Below are positions 1-13,300 of a stretch of DNA of 64,000 nt, piece by piece. The DNA comes from Azolla caroliniana (Eukaryota > Polypodiophyta). Within the stretch, counting starts at the first letter, position 1, and every line of letters starts with the position of its first letter. The stretch lies in assembly GCA_043228905.1 (NCBI GenBank), contig JBHGNT010000001.1, forward strand, positions 2,108,001-2,172,000, given 5' to 3'. A program made the translations under genes and the position numbers. Below the pieces are notes generated by a model. The model ran no database searches. It saw nothing but the letters and a program-made list of their open reading frames with translations, and had not been told where the DNA came from.

Positions 1-67
1 TTTCCACCAGGTGGGTAGAAAAAGTAGTTCTGTTTTTTTACCAGAGATGAATAAAGTTGTCATATAC

Positions 68-2222
68 CAGATGGTGGTTTGTGTAAGCACTGATAGCTCG
101 ATCTTTGCCTTCTCTGCTGCCTCGAGAACCCTCACTAGAGCTTGCTTATCATTGCGAATGTCTATCCCTTCCTTCTCCTCGAAACTAGCAGCAAGCCAGT
201 CCACAATGCACTTCAAAAACAGCATGTTTACACACACATGAGCACTTCATCAGAAATATCACCCATAAAATATAGATCTGTTGAAATTTTGGCTCAAAAG
301 TGGAATGCCAACAACCAGCTCCAAAATCTACTGTATGATCGCAACACAGCATATACCTTATCGAAATCATCGCCTCCTAGATGCATATCTCCAGCTGTCG
401 ATAACACCTCAAATACTCCTCCTTTCACTCTCAACACTGTAAATAGATATCTTTTTCTCCATTACTGAATAGAATTTAAGAAAGAGACTCCATAACAAAG
501 TAATCCCTAAATCTCTAGTTTGATCTATTCTACTATATATGTTCTAACCCTCAACAGTATAAAGATTCTCAGTATAAAGATTCTTCCACGTAACTTGATT
601 GAGGATAGAAACAAAGCAATACCTTAATCTCTACTTTACTGTATCAATACCTGAAACATCAAAAGTTCCTCCTCCCAGATCATATACGAGAATAATTTCA
701 TCATCTTTCTTCTTTCTATGCAATCCATATGCTAATGAAGCAGCTGTGGGCTCATTGATGATTCTCAACACTTCTAAACCAGCAATCCGACCTGCATCTT
801 TTGTTGCCCTTCTTTGAGAATCTGTGAAGTATGCTGGCACTGTGATCACAGCTTTCCGAACTCTCTCATTTAGATACTTTGAAGAATCATGCACAAGCTT
901 TCTTAAAATCTATATACAAAGGAAACAAATCAATACACACGTTTCCCAAAAATATGCAAAAGTGAATTATAGTTTTCATCAAATCTACTTTAAGAAATTA
1001 TACAGAGATTCTAACAACAAATTCAAAATGATCAAGATATATGCCACGTGACAATATTATTAGCAATTATGAACTTATTCACCCAATCAAATTGCATGCC
1101 AATATAACCAGAGCCTTAAAAATTCAATGCAATGAAAGGCAATTGCTCTTCATAAAAAACCATATTCAATGGCAAGTCCTATTAGAATGGAATTATGTAC
1201 TAAAAATGCATGCATAATACTATTATCAGATCGTGACGGAGAGTCAATACAATGGACGAGTCGTGTGAGTAAGTGGACAAATTCATCTGGAAATCAAAGC
1301 ACTAAACTATGTCGAATTGAACATCAAATGCCAGTATTATAACATGAAAACATGATGGACTTGATTGTAAACTCGAATGAAATGATAATAGTTTATTGAT
1401 CAAGATTCTCTTTCATGAAATAATAGACCATTTCAATGCCAGAAATTATAGGATCGCACAAAGTCGAATGCCAAACGTTATTATTGATCAAACAAACCAT
1501 AATGGACTACTAATAACCTGGGCAGAGATCTCCTCTGGAGAGAGTAACTTGCTAAGTGCTGGGACTGAAAACCTGACATTCCCCTTCTCATCAGGAACTA
1601 CATTGAAAGGCACCCTCGATATCTCATCCTGAACCTCGTCCATTGTCCGGCCAATGAATCGCTTGATACCGAAAAATGTGTTCTCTGGATTAATGGCTGC
1701 TTGCCTCTTAGCAACAAGCCCTAATAACAGGTGGTGATTAAACTCAAACTCACCATCACCATCATGATCATCCTTCTTTTTCTTTTCTTCACCAATACTA
1801 GTGGTGGTGCCATCATCATGCTGCTTTTTTCCAACACTACCATCATCATGATGCAATATTTTCTTGTATGCAACGACAGAAGGGGTCATTCTCTGCCCTT
1901 CCACATTCGGAATGACAACTGGGCGACCACCCTCAAGGGCAGCAATGAGCGAGAAAGTGGTGCCCAAATCGATGCCAACCACTTTCTCGCCATCACCCAG
2001 CGAGGCTCCAACACTCGGCGGCAATGATGAGAATGATCGAAAATGCCTGTGGAGAGATAGATTAGCATTCTTATTGCCACTCCATGATCTCTTCCCCTGG
2101 ATTATATATTTCATCCATGTCCTCTTGTTATTAATACTAGTTTTTGTGCTACCCATGAGGGAAAGGGTACCACAGCTACTCCTAGGGCACCCATGAGCAA
2201 AAAGATTGCAGAAGGCTTGCAT
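68..2222 (-). CDS. Organellar (plastid/DnaK-type) HSP70, 5' portion, four exons, runs off left edge
   Basis: ATP-dependent chaperone of the DnaK/plastid-stromal HSP70 type. Exons read as 1518-2222, 651-909, 357-436 and 68-210; GT-AG ends and phases agree (the last donor, at 68, is tentative). Visible motifs are phosphate-1 [11 protein letters not shown] (residues about 81-91), KRFIGR, EEISAQ, the [12 protein letters not shown] block, phosphate-2 [12 protein letters not shown], and LGGDDFDK followed by IVDWLA. The rest of the ATPase domain and the substrate domain lie outside the window. The chosen start at 2222 gives a Ser/Arg/Asn-rich leader ending in RSFSSLPP, which looks like an organelle presequence; an upstream in-frame Met at 2294 is the alternative. 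Two oddities: DLGTTFS replaces the usual DLGTTNS, and a loop of about 35 extra residues rich in His, Asp and Lys (about 122-164) lies between SVVAY and LVAKRQA. Family call is firm; plastid versus mitochondrion is not settled. Confidence 0.93.
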
Positions 2223-2294
2223 CGATCTCTCTTCTTTCGTTCTTTCTTGTTCTTTGCACCCATTGTCAGACAGACAGACAGGCAGAGGAGGCAA

Positions 2295-4357
2295 TATACT
2301 TCGACTCTAGAGCATATTTAGAAAGTTCATGGTATCGTTGACAAGTGTCTCTCTCAATTGAAAAATAAATAAATGTAGCTCTTGCAAATGCGAGAGTTTC
2401 CGAACAGAAATACAGTTCTCCATCAAAAAAGCCAAGACTTCTGAGATGATCAAAACACGTTTTCAAATTTCAATCGATCGAGAATCTGAGACTTTTGTTG
2501 GGACAAATATATATATGGTTGGCATCCTTCCTGAGGGCTTTGTAACCTCATCACTATGTGTCTCGTCTTGCACCCCTCCCATGCGAGGTGTGAACACAAT
2601 TGTAGAAAACCATGATACACTGCGGTTATTCTCCCCTACGTACTCCAAGCACCATTCTTTCTAGCGCAATGTTCGTGCACGAAAACATTTTGTGTGTGGG
2701 ATTGTACTAATCGTTCAGATGATCCTTTTTGACACTTATGGTTTAAACCAAGAACCATTTGTTGGAAGCCATTCGAGGACAACGGCAAGGTAATGATGGA
2801 GTAACCCAACCCTAATAGGGTATACCAAATCACATATCTAAGGAGATCCACCCACAAGGAAAGGGATGCCAAAGATGAACCTAGCCAAATTGTTGGTATT
2901 CCCATAAACTCATTAAGCCAAACCATATGAAAAAAATGGAACTAGCCAAAATGTTGGTAATACCCATAAACTCATTGAGCCAAGCAAAGTAAAGTTTAGA
3001 CCAAGGGGATTACTCACCCTACCTACCCAAGAATCACAAATTTGCTATTATTGAGAATAGCCCAAAGACGTGTGCTCTTATTATATTGATGTGGATGATT
3101 ATAATTTCCAAATGTAGATTGTGAAGCGAATTCTCCAGGGTTAATTGCATCCTTTACAATTGTGATATACAATTTCATGCTTGCTACTTTTGGGCATCAC
3201 TATTTCATTTGCACACTTATAATAAAAATAATATTAAGTTTGTACACATAAGATAACAGCTTATTTAGTTTCAATGCCTTAAATACTACAGGTAATTTGA
3301 ATTCCCTTTCCCTTTTAATATGTATAGAAACCGTTGTCTCACATGTTGGGTTTTGTTTTAGGATTATGCACACATGTGAGGTCTATTGTTGAGCTGTTTG
3401 ATCATTCCTTCCATAATACATTACAACTTTTCAAATTCAAATTCTTATTTCTTAAAGTATGTTTTAACCTTGATAGGATATAGTCTCATTGTTTAACACA
3501 TTTAAAGGTAAGGGTGTACAAATACGTCAGTTTGCTTCTATGAAAGCAAGAAACAAGGTATCTCGCTGCATGCAAACATAAAAAGGAAGTTCACATGATG
3601 TTTCTTTAAAAGCTCTACACAAGCTCTAGAATCGGTGTTTACGCAAGATGGCCCCAACAGCTTCTTCCATATAAGATTTTGATGGCAAGTTGAGAGGTTG
3701 ACAACTACTTTATGGTTCTTTTGAGGCTACTTTCATACATCCTATGTATGACTTCTTCATATCCTGCAGGCATTCATATCATTGCATACATTACAAGGAG
3801 TGCTATTTACAGTACTTAGTCATTACCAAGGAATGACAATATTGTGTATTACCAAAGAGGATGCTTGGTCATCCAAAAAATGATGAAATATTGCAATTTG
3901 ACACTCAAATTCCGTATTCTAGTCTAAACTTCTAAATTTGACACAACCAAATTTATTTCTTTCTAATCTATATGGCTTGCAGTAACAACTGCTGTTCCAT
4001 TGAAAAAAAAATCCTAAAACAAAGCTATAGATAATTGGGTCAAATGATAATATATTTTCATGAGTAAACCAAATTACAACATGATAAGGTTCTAGGATTT
4101 AATTTAATTTAAGTGAATGGATTGATAATAAAATGTATCTTATTATTTGGGATTACATTGGGTTTTTGACCAAAAAAAAAACTTCCTAATATCCTATGAT
4201 ACACATTTGCGTGCTATTGATAATTTCGGATTACAGTTGGGTTCAGTCCTGAGTAAAAACTTTGAGCCTTTGTAGAAAGCCTGGAGTCAACCAGAAAACT
4301 AAATACTCATGAAATAGTTAACAGAATGAAAATTACCATCCGCAACCAATGTTAAGA
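2295..4357. other. Intergenic AT-rich DNA, no gene seen
   Basis: Spacer between the 5' end of the HSP70 gene and the 3' end of the coiled-coil gene, both on the minus strand. I see only short unconvincing reading frames and one small tandem duplication (2874-2990). The HSP70 promoter should lie just right of 2294, but I could not pick out a clear TATA box or heat-shock element cluster. Confidence 0.6.
2874..2990. repeat. Two-copy tandem duplication, ~62 bp unit
   Basis: The segment around 'ctagccaaattgttggta' and 'cccataaactcatt' occurs twice back to back with a few substitutions, the second copy starting near 2938. It looks like a simple local duplication in intergenic DNA. Confidence 0.8.
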
Positions 4358-7300
4358 TCAAGTGGATGCAAGCAGATCGAGGAGTTTCATTTGTCGACGT
4401 GCGATTTGCTTCATGTCAAGATCAAGATTCAGAGGCTGATGATTTGATGAATACATTTGTCCCCTTGAAGTCTGGTGTGTGGAATTCACATCTTCAAAAG
4501 TTCTGTCAATATCCTAATAAAGAATTGTACATAAAGGGTATGAAACCCTACATAATTATGATTCCACAAAAAGATCACACACATTATAACAAAGGTGAAA
4601 AAAAGGGCAACTTATGGACACCTTCAAACAGACATATTATAAAATAACCTGGCAACACTATGTACAGACATTAAAGTATAGTAGAATACTTCCATGAATT
4701 TTTTTCGAGTATTAGGTTATTACCTGTGGAATCGTTTGTGATTTTGCTCTCAATTCTACTGCATGTGACTTCAATGTGTTGTAATCAGATGTTTGCATTG
4801 CAAGGACACTGTAGCTTTGCTTTAGGCGCTAAAACCACAAGCACTTCCTGCATGTCAGAATTTTTTATATGGCAATGAAAATGAGACTTGTCTACCTAGT
4901 CTTTACGAACCTTTTTGAGACTCTGATTTTGTTTTAAGATTTTTGAAATCCTATCTTCAATAAATGAATTCTTTTCATAGAGTATTCTCTCTCTATCCAT
5001 CTCCCAACTTGCCTACATCAAAGTAAAACACGGAGTTAATTTTAAATTCATCTGTTTGTCAGTTTGATACAAAAAATTGATCATCTCTTTGGGTGATAAT
5101 ATCAGCAATCTTCTAGATGCATCCTTTTATTAGTTTTCTTCTAGATGCATCCGTTTATTGGCTTTCTTTTAGATGCAGTGAATACTTTGGGCTTTCTTTC
5201 TCCATAGGGAATCTGAGAATAAGATTCTAGAAAATACCGCTTACATCATCACATGTTTGTTTGCTTAGATGAATTCCATCAGACCTAGCAAGGTTTTCTA
5301 ATGCAAAGGCAGAGCAATACAGTTTATAGAAGAAAATTCATAAAAGGATGCATCTAGAAGATTGCTGGTAATATCAGCAATTTCTAGATGCATCCTATCA
5401 TTAGTTTAGTTTTCTTCTGGATGCATCCTTTTATTAGCTTTATTTTAGATGAAATAAATACTTTGGGCGTTCTTTCTCCACAGGGAATCTGGAATATGGC
5501 TAAGATTCTAGAAAATACCACTTACATCATCACATGTTTGTTTGCTTAGATTAATTCCATCAGACCTAGCAAGGTTTTCTAATGCAAAAGCAGAGCATTG
5601 CAGTTTATAGAAGAAAACTAATAAAAGGATGCATCTAGAAGATTGCTGGTAATATCAGCAATTTCTAGATGCATCCTATCATTAGTTTAGTTTTCTTCTG
5701 GATGCATCCTTTTATTAGCTTTCTTTTAGATGAAATAAATACTTTGGGTTTTCTTTCTCCACAGGGAATCTAGGAATATGACTGAGACTCTAGAAAATAC
5801 CGCTTTGTTTGCTTAGATTAATTCCATCAGACCTAGCAAGGTTTTCTAATGCAAAAGCAGAGCATTGCAGTTTATAGAAGAAAACTAATAAAAGGATGCA
5901 TCTAGAAGATTGCTGGTAATATCAGCAATTTCTAGATGCATCCTATCATTAGTTTAGTTTTCTTCTGGATGCATCCTTTTATTAGCTTTCTTTTAGATGA
6001 AATAAATACTTTGGGTTTTCTTTCTCCACAGGGAATCTGGGAATATGACTGAGACTCTAGAAAATATCGCTTATATCATCACATGTTTGTTTGCTTAGAT
6101 TAATTCCATCAGACCTAGCAAGGTTTTCTAATGCAAAAGCAGAGCAATACAGTTTATAGGACAAATGTAGAAGAAGCCCATAGCTGATCAAGGGGATCAA
6201 CTTGATATAGATAATGATATAGAATAGTCGTGAACAAGAAAATACAAGGTTCAACAGATGATGCAGCATATAATCATAATAAGTGAATGTTTATTCCAAA
6301 AATGGAAATTCTTAAAGATGTTTGACTGTCACATTGATTATGTAAACATGATGAAACCTGATAATCTTTCAGTTGTTGCTGATAAAGATTTTCATCATCT
6401 TTGCGAAGTTCAATGACTGCTGTGATGTTATCGTGAGCAGCAGCTAAGCTCTCTTGTAACTGCTCATTGGCATGCCTGTACAACAATGAGTTAGGCTGGT
6501 TCTCCAAAGCAAGTATATTCTGTATTCAAGAAAAAGGTACTATATTGAAGAAAAAAAGTCACCAAAGCTCTGTCAGTCTACTGATATGTCATTAAGGCTC
6601 TATTCTACTCAGCGAGCAGAGCTTCATATCAACTAATACTCAATTGATAACAAAGCCCTGATTCATAATGAGTACCAATACCAGAATCATGTTTCAAGAC
6701 ATAACGGTTATCTCCAAATTCCAAACTAAAACTCAGTTGAGAGTTCTGTAGTACATGCTGATTCTCACAATATGAATACTTAGCAAGAAGAAATATCACT
6801 TTCATGCTGCAATTGAAAATGAAGAGAACACAGAAGTGGAGAACTTCAACGTTGAATACTCTGATTTGATGAATCATTCATAATCACAATTGTGTATAAC
6901 TGGTCAACACAAAGTTATTCTAAATCACACTTTTCACCATCCAATTGTCTTACATGTAGCTCAAAGAATTTTGCTGGTGCTGATAAGCATCATTCAGTGC
7001 ATCTTGAAGTTGTGCACGTAATCCACCAGATTCTGCTCGCAGCTCAACAATCTCCTTTTGTAACTGGATTATAGATTCTTTTGCAGATTTCCACTCTTTT
7101 TTTGCATTAGCCAGACCTTCCTCCAAACATTTATTGTCCTAAAGTAACGTTACATTTATCAGGTTCTAAATTAGTTTCATATGCTCAAAAAGTGATTTAC
7201 CCTGGAATGTTGTCTCACATTGCAAGTGAGCTCACAACCATTTATTATGACTTAGAAATAATGCACAAATACGCTTATAACAATTTATATTCCTGGTTTA

Positions 7301-10300
7301 CAAGAAGTTACAAATTCTACATATCGATTATCACAATACAACTACCTAAGAATAAACAAAAGAAAACCCAAAAATGAACAGAACTAAAGAGAGCCCAAAA
7401 ACGAAACGAAATCAAGGGAGTACAAAATGAGAAATTTGAATTACAACAAAACAGAGCAAATGGCATGAACATGGCATTCATTTGTAGAATCTGTAATCAA
7501 TGATTGTGAGTTTGAACCAGTGAAAAAAACTACCACAGTCGTCCTCCCAGTGGCATGCCATCAATACGAGCCCTCACTTGGCCATCAAGTATCTGATGGT
7601 TTAAGTTCTAGGATCCAATTTGGCAGCATCAACGCTTTCTCAAGTGGCTCACTTCTTTAGTTTGCACCTTGGAGATGAGATTCTTACATGATTTTTAGTA
7701 TATGCAACATTTTTTCTTGCCTGAAGCTCGTCTTGTAATATTACAGTTGTGTGGCATATGATGAAGGTCATTATCGTAGGCTTCCAGCCTTTCTAGCTTA
7801 TCCTCTTTCTCTGTCATATCATTGTTGTCATATGTCCAGTGCCCTCATTCCCATTGCTAAGGCCACTCTTAGCTTCCAGGCTTTGCAGGCCTTTCTCTGT
7901 TTGTATTCAGCCCACTGAGGAGATTCATCACTACAAAGTCTTTGTATCATTTGTTCATGTGCTTTCTTTTCATTTTCAACTCAAGGAAAGTGGCTTCCCA
8001 CTTGCAACATTTAGCTGCAATTCACCATCGCATTACCCTGGGCATTTAGGCATTAACTACATTCAGGGCTGTTACACCTCATTATTCTTCTACTACAGGT
8101 CATATACGCATCTCACATTCCATTTCTATTTGTTTCATTAGCACATAAGCAAACACCTCTGTACATTTGATTTGTCTCATCGGCCGATATACTTTAAGTC
8201 TCTTTCGTCATTCTTTCTTTCTCTTTCTTACCCAACAACCAACATAATAGTGTTAATTTCGGAATCTTCTGACCCAGAAATAAAGAGAAGAACTTGATAA
8301 CATTCATTACAAATTAATAGAAAGAAAATGAAATTAATAATGTAATTTGAAATCTTCTGACCCAGAAACAAAGAGACTAACTTAATAACATTCATTAAAA
8401 TTGATTTTGTATCTCAAGGAGTAGTTGTTGCAGATATCATAGACTGGTTTAATATTAAGAAAAGTGACTGGTGTAACACAGCAACCAAAGAAACAGAATC
8501 TTCTATATCCTGCTACAATAAATGGTTGGTACCTTCTGCACAAGTCCAATGCTTTCCGCATGCCTCAATTCAGCATCTTCAGCCGCTTGTTCCATTCCAG
8601 CAAGCATCGCATGCAGATCTGTGACTTGATTTTCCAAAGCTCTGCATGTTTCTTTGTAGTTCAGTCTTTCTCTGAAAATGCAAAAATTACCATGTTTGAT
8701 AACTTGAGAATCAGATTCTTTAGTCTCTTTTTAGCTTATTTACTTTTATATTTACTTAGTAATATTTATTTTATTTTGATTTGTTGTTCTCAAAGACGAG
8801 ACAACACTTCATGCTTGTAAACTGTCTCAAAAATCATTCCACCACATGCATTAAGATAATGATCATGGAGCAGAACTTTTATTTTTGTTTTAGTATGGAT
8901 GACATGAATTCACACATATTTGTAATCAACATTCATCTAATCTCATAGCCTGATTTTGGCCTCTAATAGACGTTGGTTATCTCTCTCCCTCTAAGTATAT
9001 GTAATATAGTTGTGGCATCTTTTGTTAGCAAATTGACAGCAATCTGTGAGTCCCACAAGATATTTTCTAACAGAGCTTCCTCAGACCACCAATGTTAATA
9101 GATGCTCTGTTTCTAGCAATGTCTTTTATACAGGCTACAGAAATGAGCACAAACAGGCTATATCCCCATAAGATCCGTGGTCTTAAGAGACCATCAATGA
9201 TGCACTATAGTCTTGAGTATCAATATGTTTTAGTACTCAATGGCTCTTAGTTCATGGTCATGATATAGATACCCCATAACATTCAAATAATAGAGTTGTG
9301 GGCCAAGTCTTCAACTGTCTGCATAGACAACATTTCTCCTCAGAAGTAAATATAATAGTTAAGATGATGGTTAATTATGATTCATGAAGAGTGCATATAT
9401 GGATACATTTAATATCACATATTGAGACTGGTGTCTGAGAATCTGAGAACCCCTCAAAAGTACAAGATTTTCATTTCCTAACAAGTATGTATATGCCAGC
9501 AGTCCTAATGTTTTTTAAGGTCATTTCTAAAAGCTTAAACATTAATCAGAACATTATAAAATTAAATGTTTCTGTTTATATTCGAACTTTCATATGCATT
9601 TTATTTCCCCAAGTTGAGCGCTGCTTGGTTGGAATAATTAAACCTAGATCTATTTGAGTTTTCTTTGGTGATCAACTAAACATTCTTTCTGAACATGTTC
9701 TTTTTCACACAAGGCACAGCTCAAAGATGCAATGAACAACAATAATACAACTTTCCAGTTAAATTACCTCTCAATATCATCTATTGCCTTCATCAATTCA
9801 TGTCTTTCATTACCCCAATTCTTGTATTCAGATTCTCTTTCCTGCTCCAATCTTTGAACATTCTCCCTTGATAATACTTGAGATTAAGTTATTTTTGTGA
9901 ATTTGCCATTACACTGCCTACCTTACTTTAGTATTAAAATCTAGAGAATGGTTTGTTTTTTCCTTACTCCAGCTGTCGTTTCACTTTTTCAAGTTCTACA
10001 ATCCTTGTATCTTTTTCATGGGTTACTTTTAAAAGTTGGTCATGTGCAGACTCAGCCACAACACAAGCTGTTTCAAGTTCAATTTCCAGATATTTGCACT
10101 GCCAAAAAAATGATAGACTATACAACATATAACTTCTAATGAATAATCATGGAATCAGATTCAGAAACACTTAATTTGGTTCTGTTTAGACAACTTCACA
10201 AAACGGCATACACATGTAATGGAGTGCATCTTATGTTTGAAGTATCATGATCACAGAATATAAACATAAATTGTAATAACATATTAATGGAGCGCCTAAG

Positions 10301-13300
10301 ATGTTTCAATTTTAAAGTTTCAGAGCAGACTCATCGTTTCATCTTCTTCACCAAGTTCCGCATTCCAGAGTATACAACTTCACATTCTCATAGAGACATC
10401 TTAAGCCCATATAGCCATTGGCAGAATGCATCATGTTTATCAAAGCAAAGACACCGCACATGCCAACATCGGCAAATATAGGTAAGCCATTATGAAATAC
10501 ACAATATATCCAGCGATCAACCAGAAAACATGAATTTTATGTTAACAGATAGTTACTCCCTCCCTTTACCAGGGCTGGAGCTAAAATGTGCTCGCATGAT
10601 ATCTCATATAACGAATCAAAGTGATACCTGTAAGTATACTGCAGTCTAAACAAAAATAATCTAAAGTTCTTCTTAAATCCTGAAAAGGGGCTTCATCCTT
10701 TTCATTTCCACTCTATATACAATGTGAGTCTTTCATAATCCAAATATAAAATGTGAGTTTATTGGGGACTTAAAGCTAGAGGGAAATTGCAGTTTTGGTT
10801 CATACCTTCTCTATGAAAATTAAATTTTGCTAACAAATAATAGAATATATTGAAGCATCCACTTATGTGAGCCATTTATCCACACAATCAAATGCAAAGG
10901 CTCTGAGAGCAGTGGCAGTGCTAAGTTCTAACCTTATGTGCAAGATCGCCAACTCTCTGTATGTGTTCCTCCTCCTTCACTGAAAGGAGTTTGACACATT
11001 CTAGCTCAATTGACTCTTTTTCCTTAATAGCTTGGTCTCTCTCAAAGCTGCAGTACCAGACAAGTTTAAATACTATAAATTGTCATAGTTTTCAATTGTA
11101 ATGTAAAGAGTTGTGCAATAGAATGTGCTAGAAATTCATTTAAGGAAACCTACCAAATAGCCTCCATCTCTTTTGCAAGAAAATCATGTCCTTTATCCAA
11201 AAGCCTGGCTGAACTCTCCTCTACTTTCCAAGGGTATATAATTCCAGGGATTACATGAATGTAAAGTTGGATTTATTGCATTAAATAAACAAAAAAAAAA
11301 TACAAATATCTACGGGTGATTATTAGAGGGAATGAAGGATTTTCACTAGCACAAAATAAGATAATCTTGAACTAGAGATAGTTTCAACAAGAAAAACGTA
11401 CTAAATAATAGGCTTCAATAATAGCAATTTATCAAAAAAATAAAAGGTGATAAATTTGAAGAGAAAAAAAAACAGAGAAAAGGAAAACAGAAAGTCGCCA
11501 AATTCCATCCCATTTATATAGAGGTTTTTCTTTCCTAAAATTCTGTCCCACAATGCAGGGCTGCCCTCTGATGATAACCATAATGTGGTGGTCCAATATG
11601 GAAAGATCCTCAATGTCATTTGATGACAGTTTTGCTTTTACAAAGATGTGCATATTCGGACCAAGTCCAGACATGCATTTGTGTCATCCACAACAAAGCG
11701 CAATTAGCCAATATGTTGTCATCTCTGGGATGGTTGCTTCCATGTTACTAAGAGTGTCCCTAGTAGTATCCATGCAGCAGAAGTCCGTAGGACTACTCTG
11801 CATAGATGGATCTCTAAGTATTTTCCTCTCCTTAAAGAAGCATCCTTCATCTCCTTATCTCCAGACGGAGGAGCAATGAGCATATTTGATCAGTGTACTC
11901 GTCATTCTGGTGCGAGATCCACATCCATCTCGAATTATTCCTTTGCATAACCTGACATGAAAACCATCGAGGAAGAATGGTGCATAAAGATACAAGCAGC
12001 AATCAAGTTACTCTGAATGCACTAGCAGAAGCATCCGCTTTAATTTGTCGTTTGGATACAAATCTGTCCTTCCTTATTCTCTTGATATATTGTATGCATT
12101 ACATTCTATGTTATGTTCTTCAAATTTCATGGTCATTCATTACTACCACTTCATGGTAATATGTGAAAGGCTCATTTATGGTCATCAGAATTACAGCATC
12201 ATCAGCTCATTTATGGTCATCAGAACCTCATACATGGGTATGAATCATCTTCCCTAGGAATCTCGAAGCCAAGCAATTTATGTTTGTGCATAGAGATCCT
12301 TACTAGATGCCCTTTTTAGATGTTCATACTCTAAGAAGACACTCCATTCATCTCAGTTCAATGTCAAAACATGGTATCCTACAATGGTGGTACATTTTTC
12401 CAGGAAGACAATAAATGTTAGTAGAAACTACACCAATTTAATGTAAAAATTTATATATAAGGCAAGAATCTTTCTGTAAGAGAATACTGTGAAACAATAT
12501 GTCAATGAAAGAACAGAAGTGAACAACCTGAATACTTTCCAAATCCATTTTCATCCACGAAACTTCTTCCACGTGACTGAGCCTATTTCAAGAAAAAATC
12601 AACATATACTTTTAAGTATAGTATTGGCATGCACGCTGATATCATAAGTTATAGGAAATAAAAGTTTTACCTTTTCTCCTTGAAGCCTCTTGCATGTTTC
12701 TCGTAAATGGTGATTGACTTGTGATAATTTTAGATATAGATCTTTTAGCTAAAAGAAAGAAAGAATCATGGATGTACAAAATTAAATGAAGAGACGTATG
12801 ATGCAAAATAAGGTTCTCATCAAATATTCAAACCAAAAGAACCACAAAGAAAAAATAGATATCTATAATACACAAAATTTCTTTGGCTAAGTGATCTGAG
12901 GTAGAATTTTCATAAAACTAACCAAAGAATCACAATTAAAAGGTGTATGTGATTCCAAAATATTCAGGTTTCGAATAATCATAGCAAAATACTTCAAGTG
13001 ATTCATTTATGTATTCTGAAGTGCAAAATATATTGCATACAGCGTTCAATTAGGCTTTTCTCTCATTCTGTCATACTATGCCCACAAAATGCCAAAAAAA
13101 ATATGAGGAACAAAATGCATTACACCAAATCAATACTCCATTTCGAGGATCTGCTTAGTAGGATAAAAACCACCAAAGAATATTTTATGTAACAATAATT
13201 ACTGATAAAGCTATGGCTGCCTCAAAGGATGTGTCTAGGCTTCAACCTCCAGCAAATTTCCTTTGTTAATTGGCTGAGTTCTGTTTTTATGGATGAAATT

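Noticed and set aside
4366-4647. 93-codon plus-strand frame
   Set aside because: Overlaps, antisense, the last exon of the coiled-coil gene, whose frame and splice site are well supported.
11432-11674. 80-codon minus-strand frame in a coiled-coil intron
   Set aside because: Residues look somewhat protein-like, but it is isolated, lacks motifs and cannot be joined in frame with the neighbouring exons.
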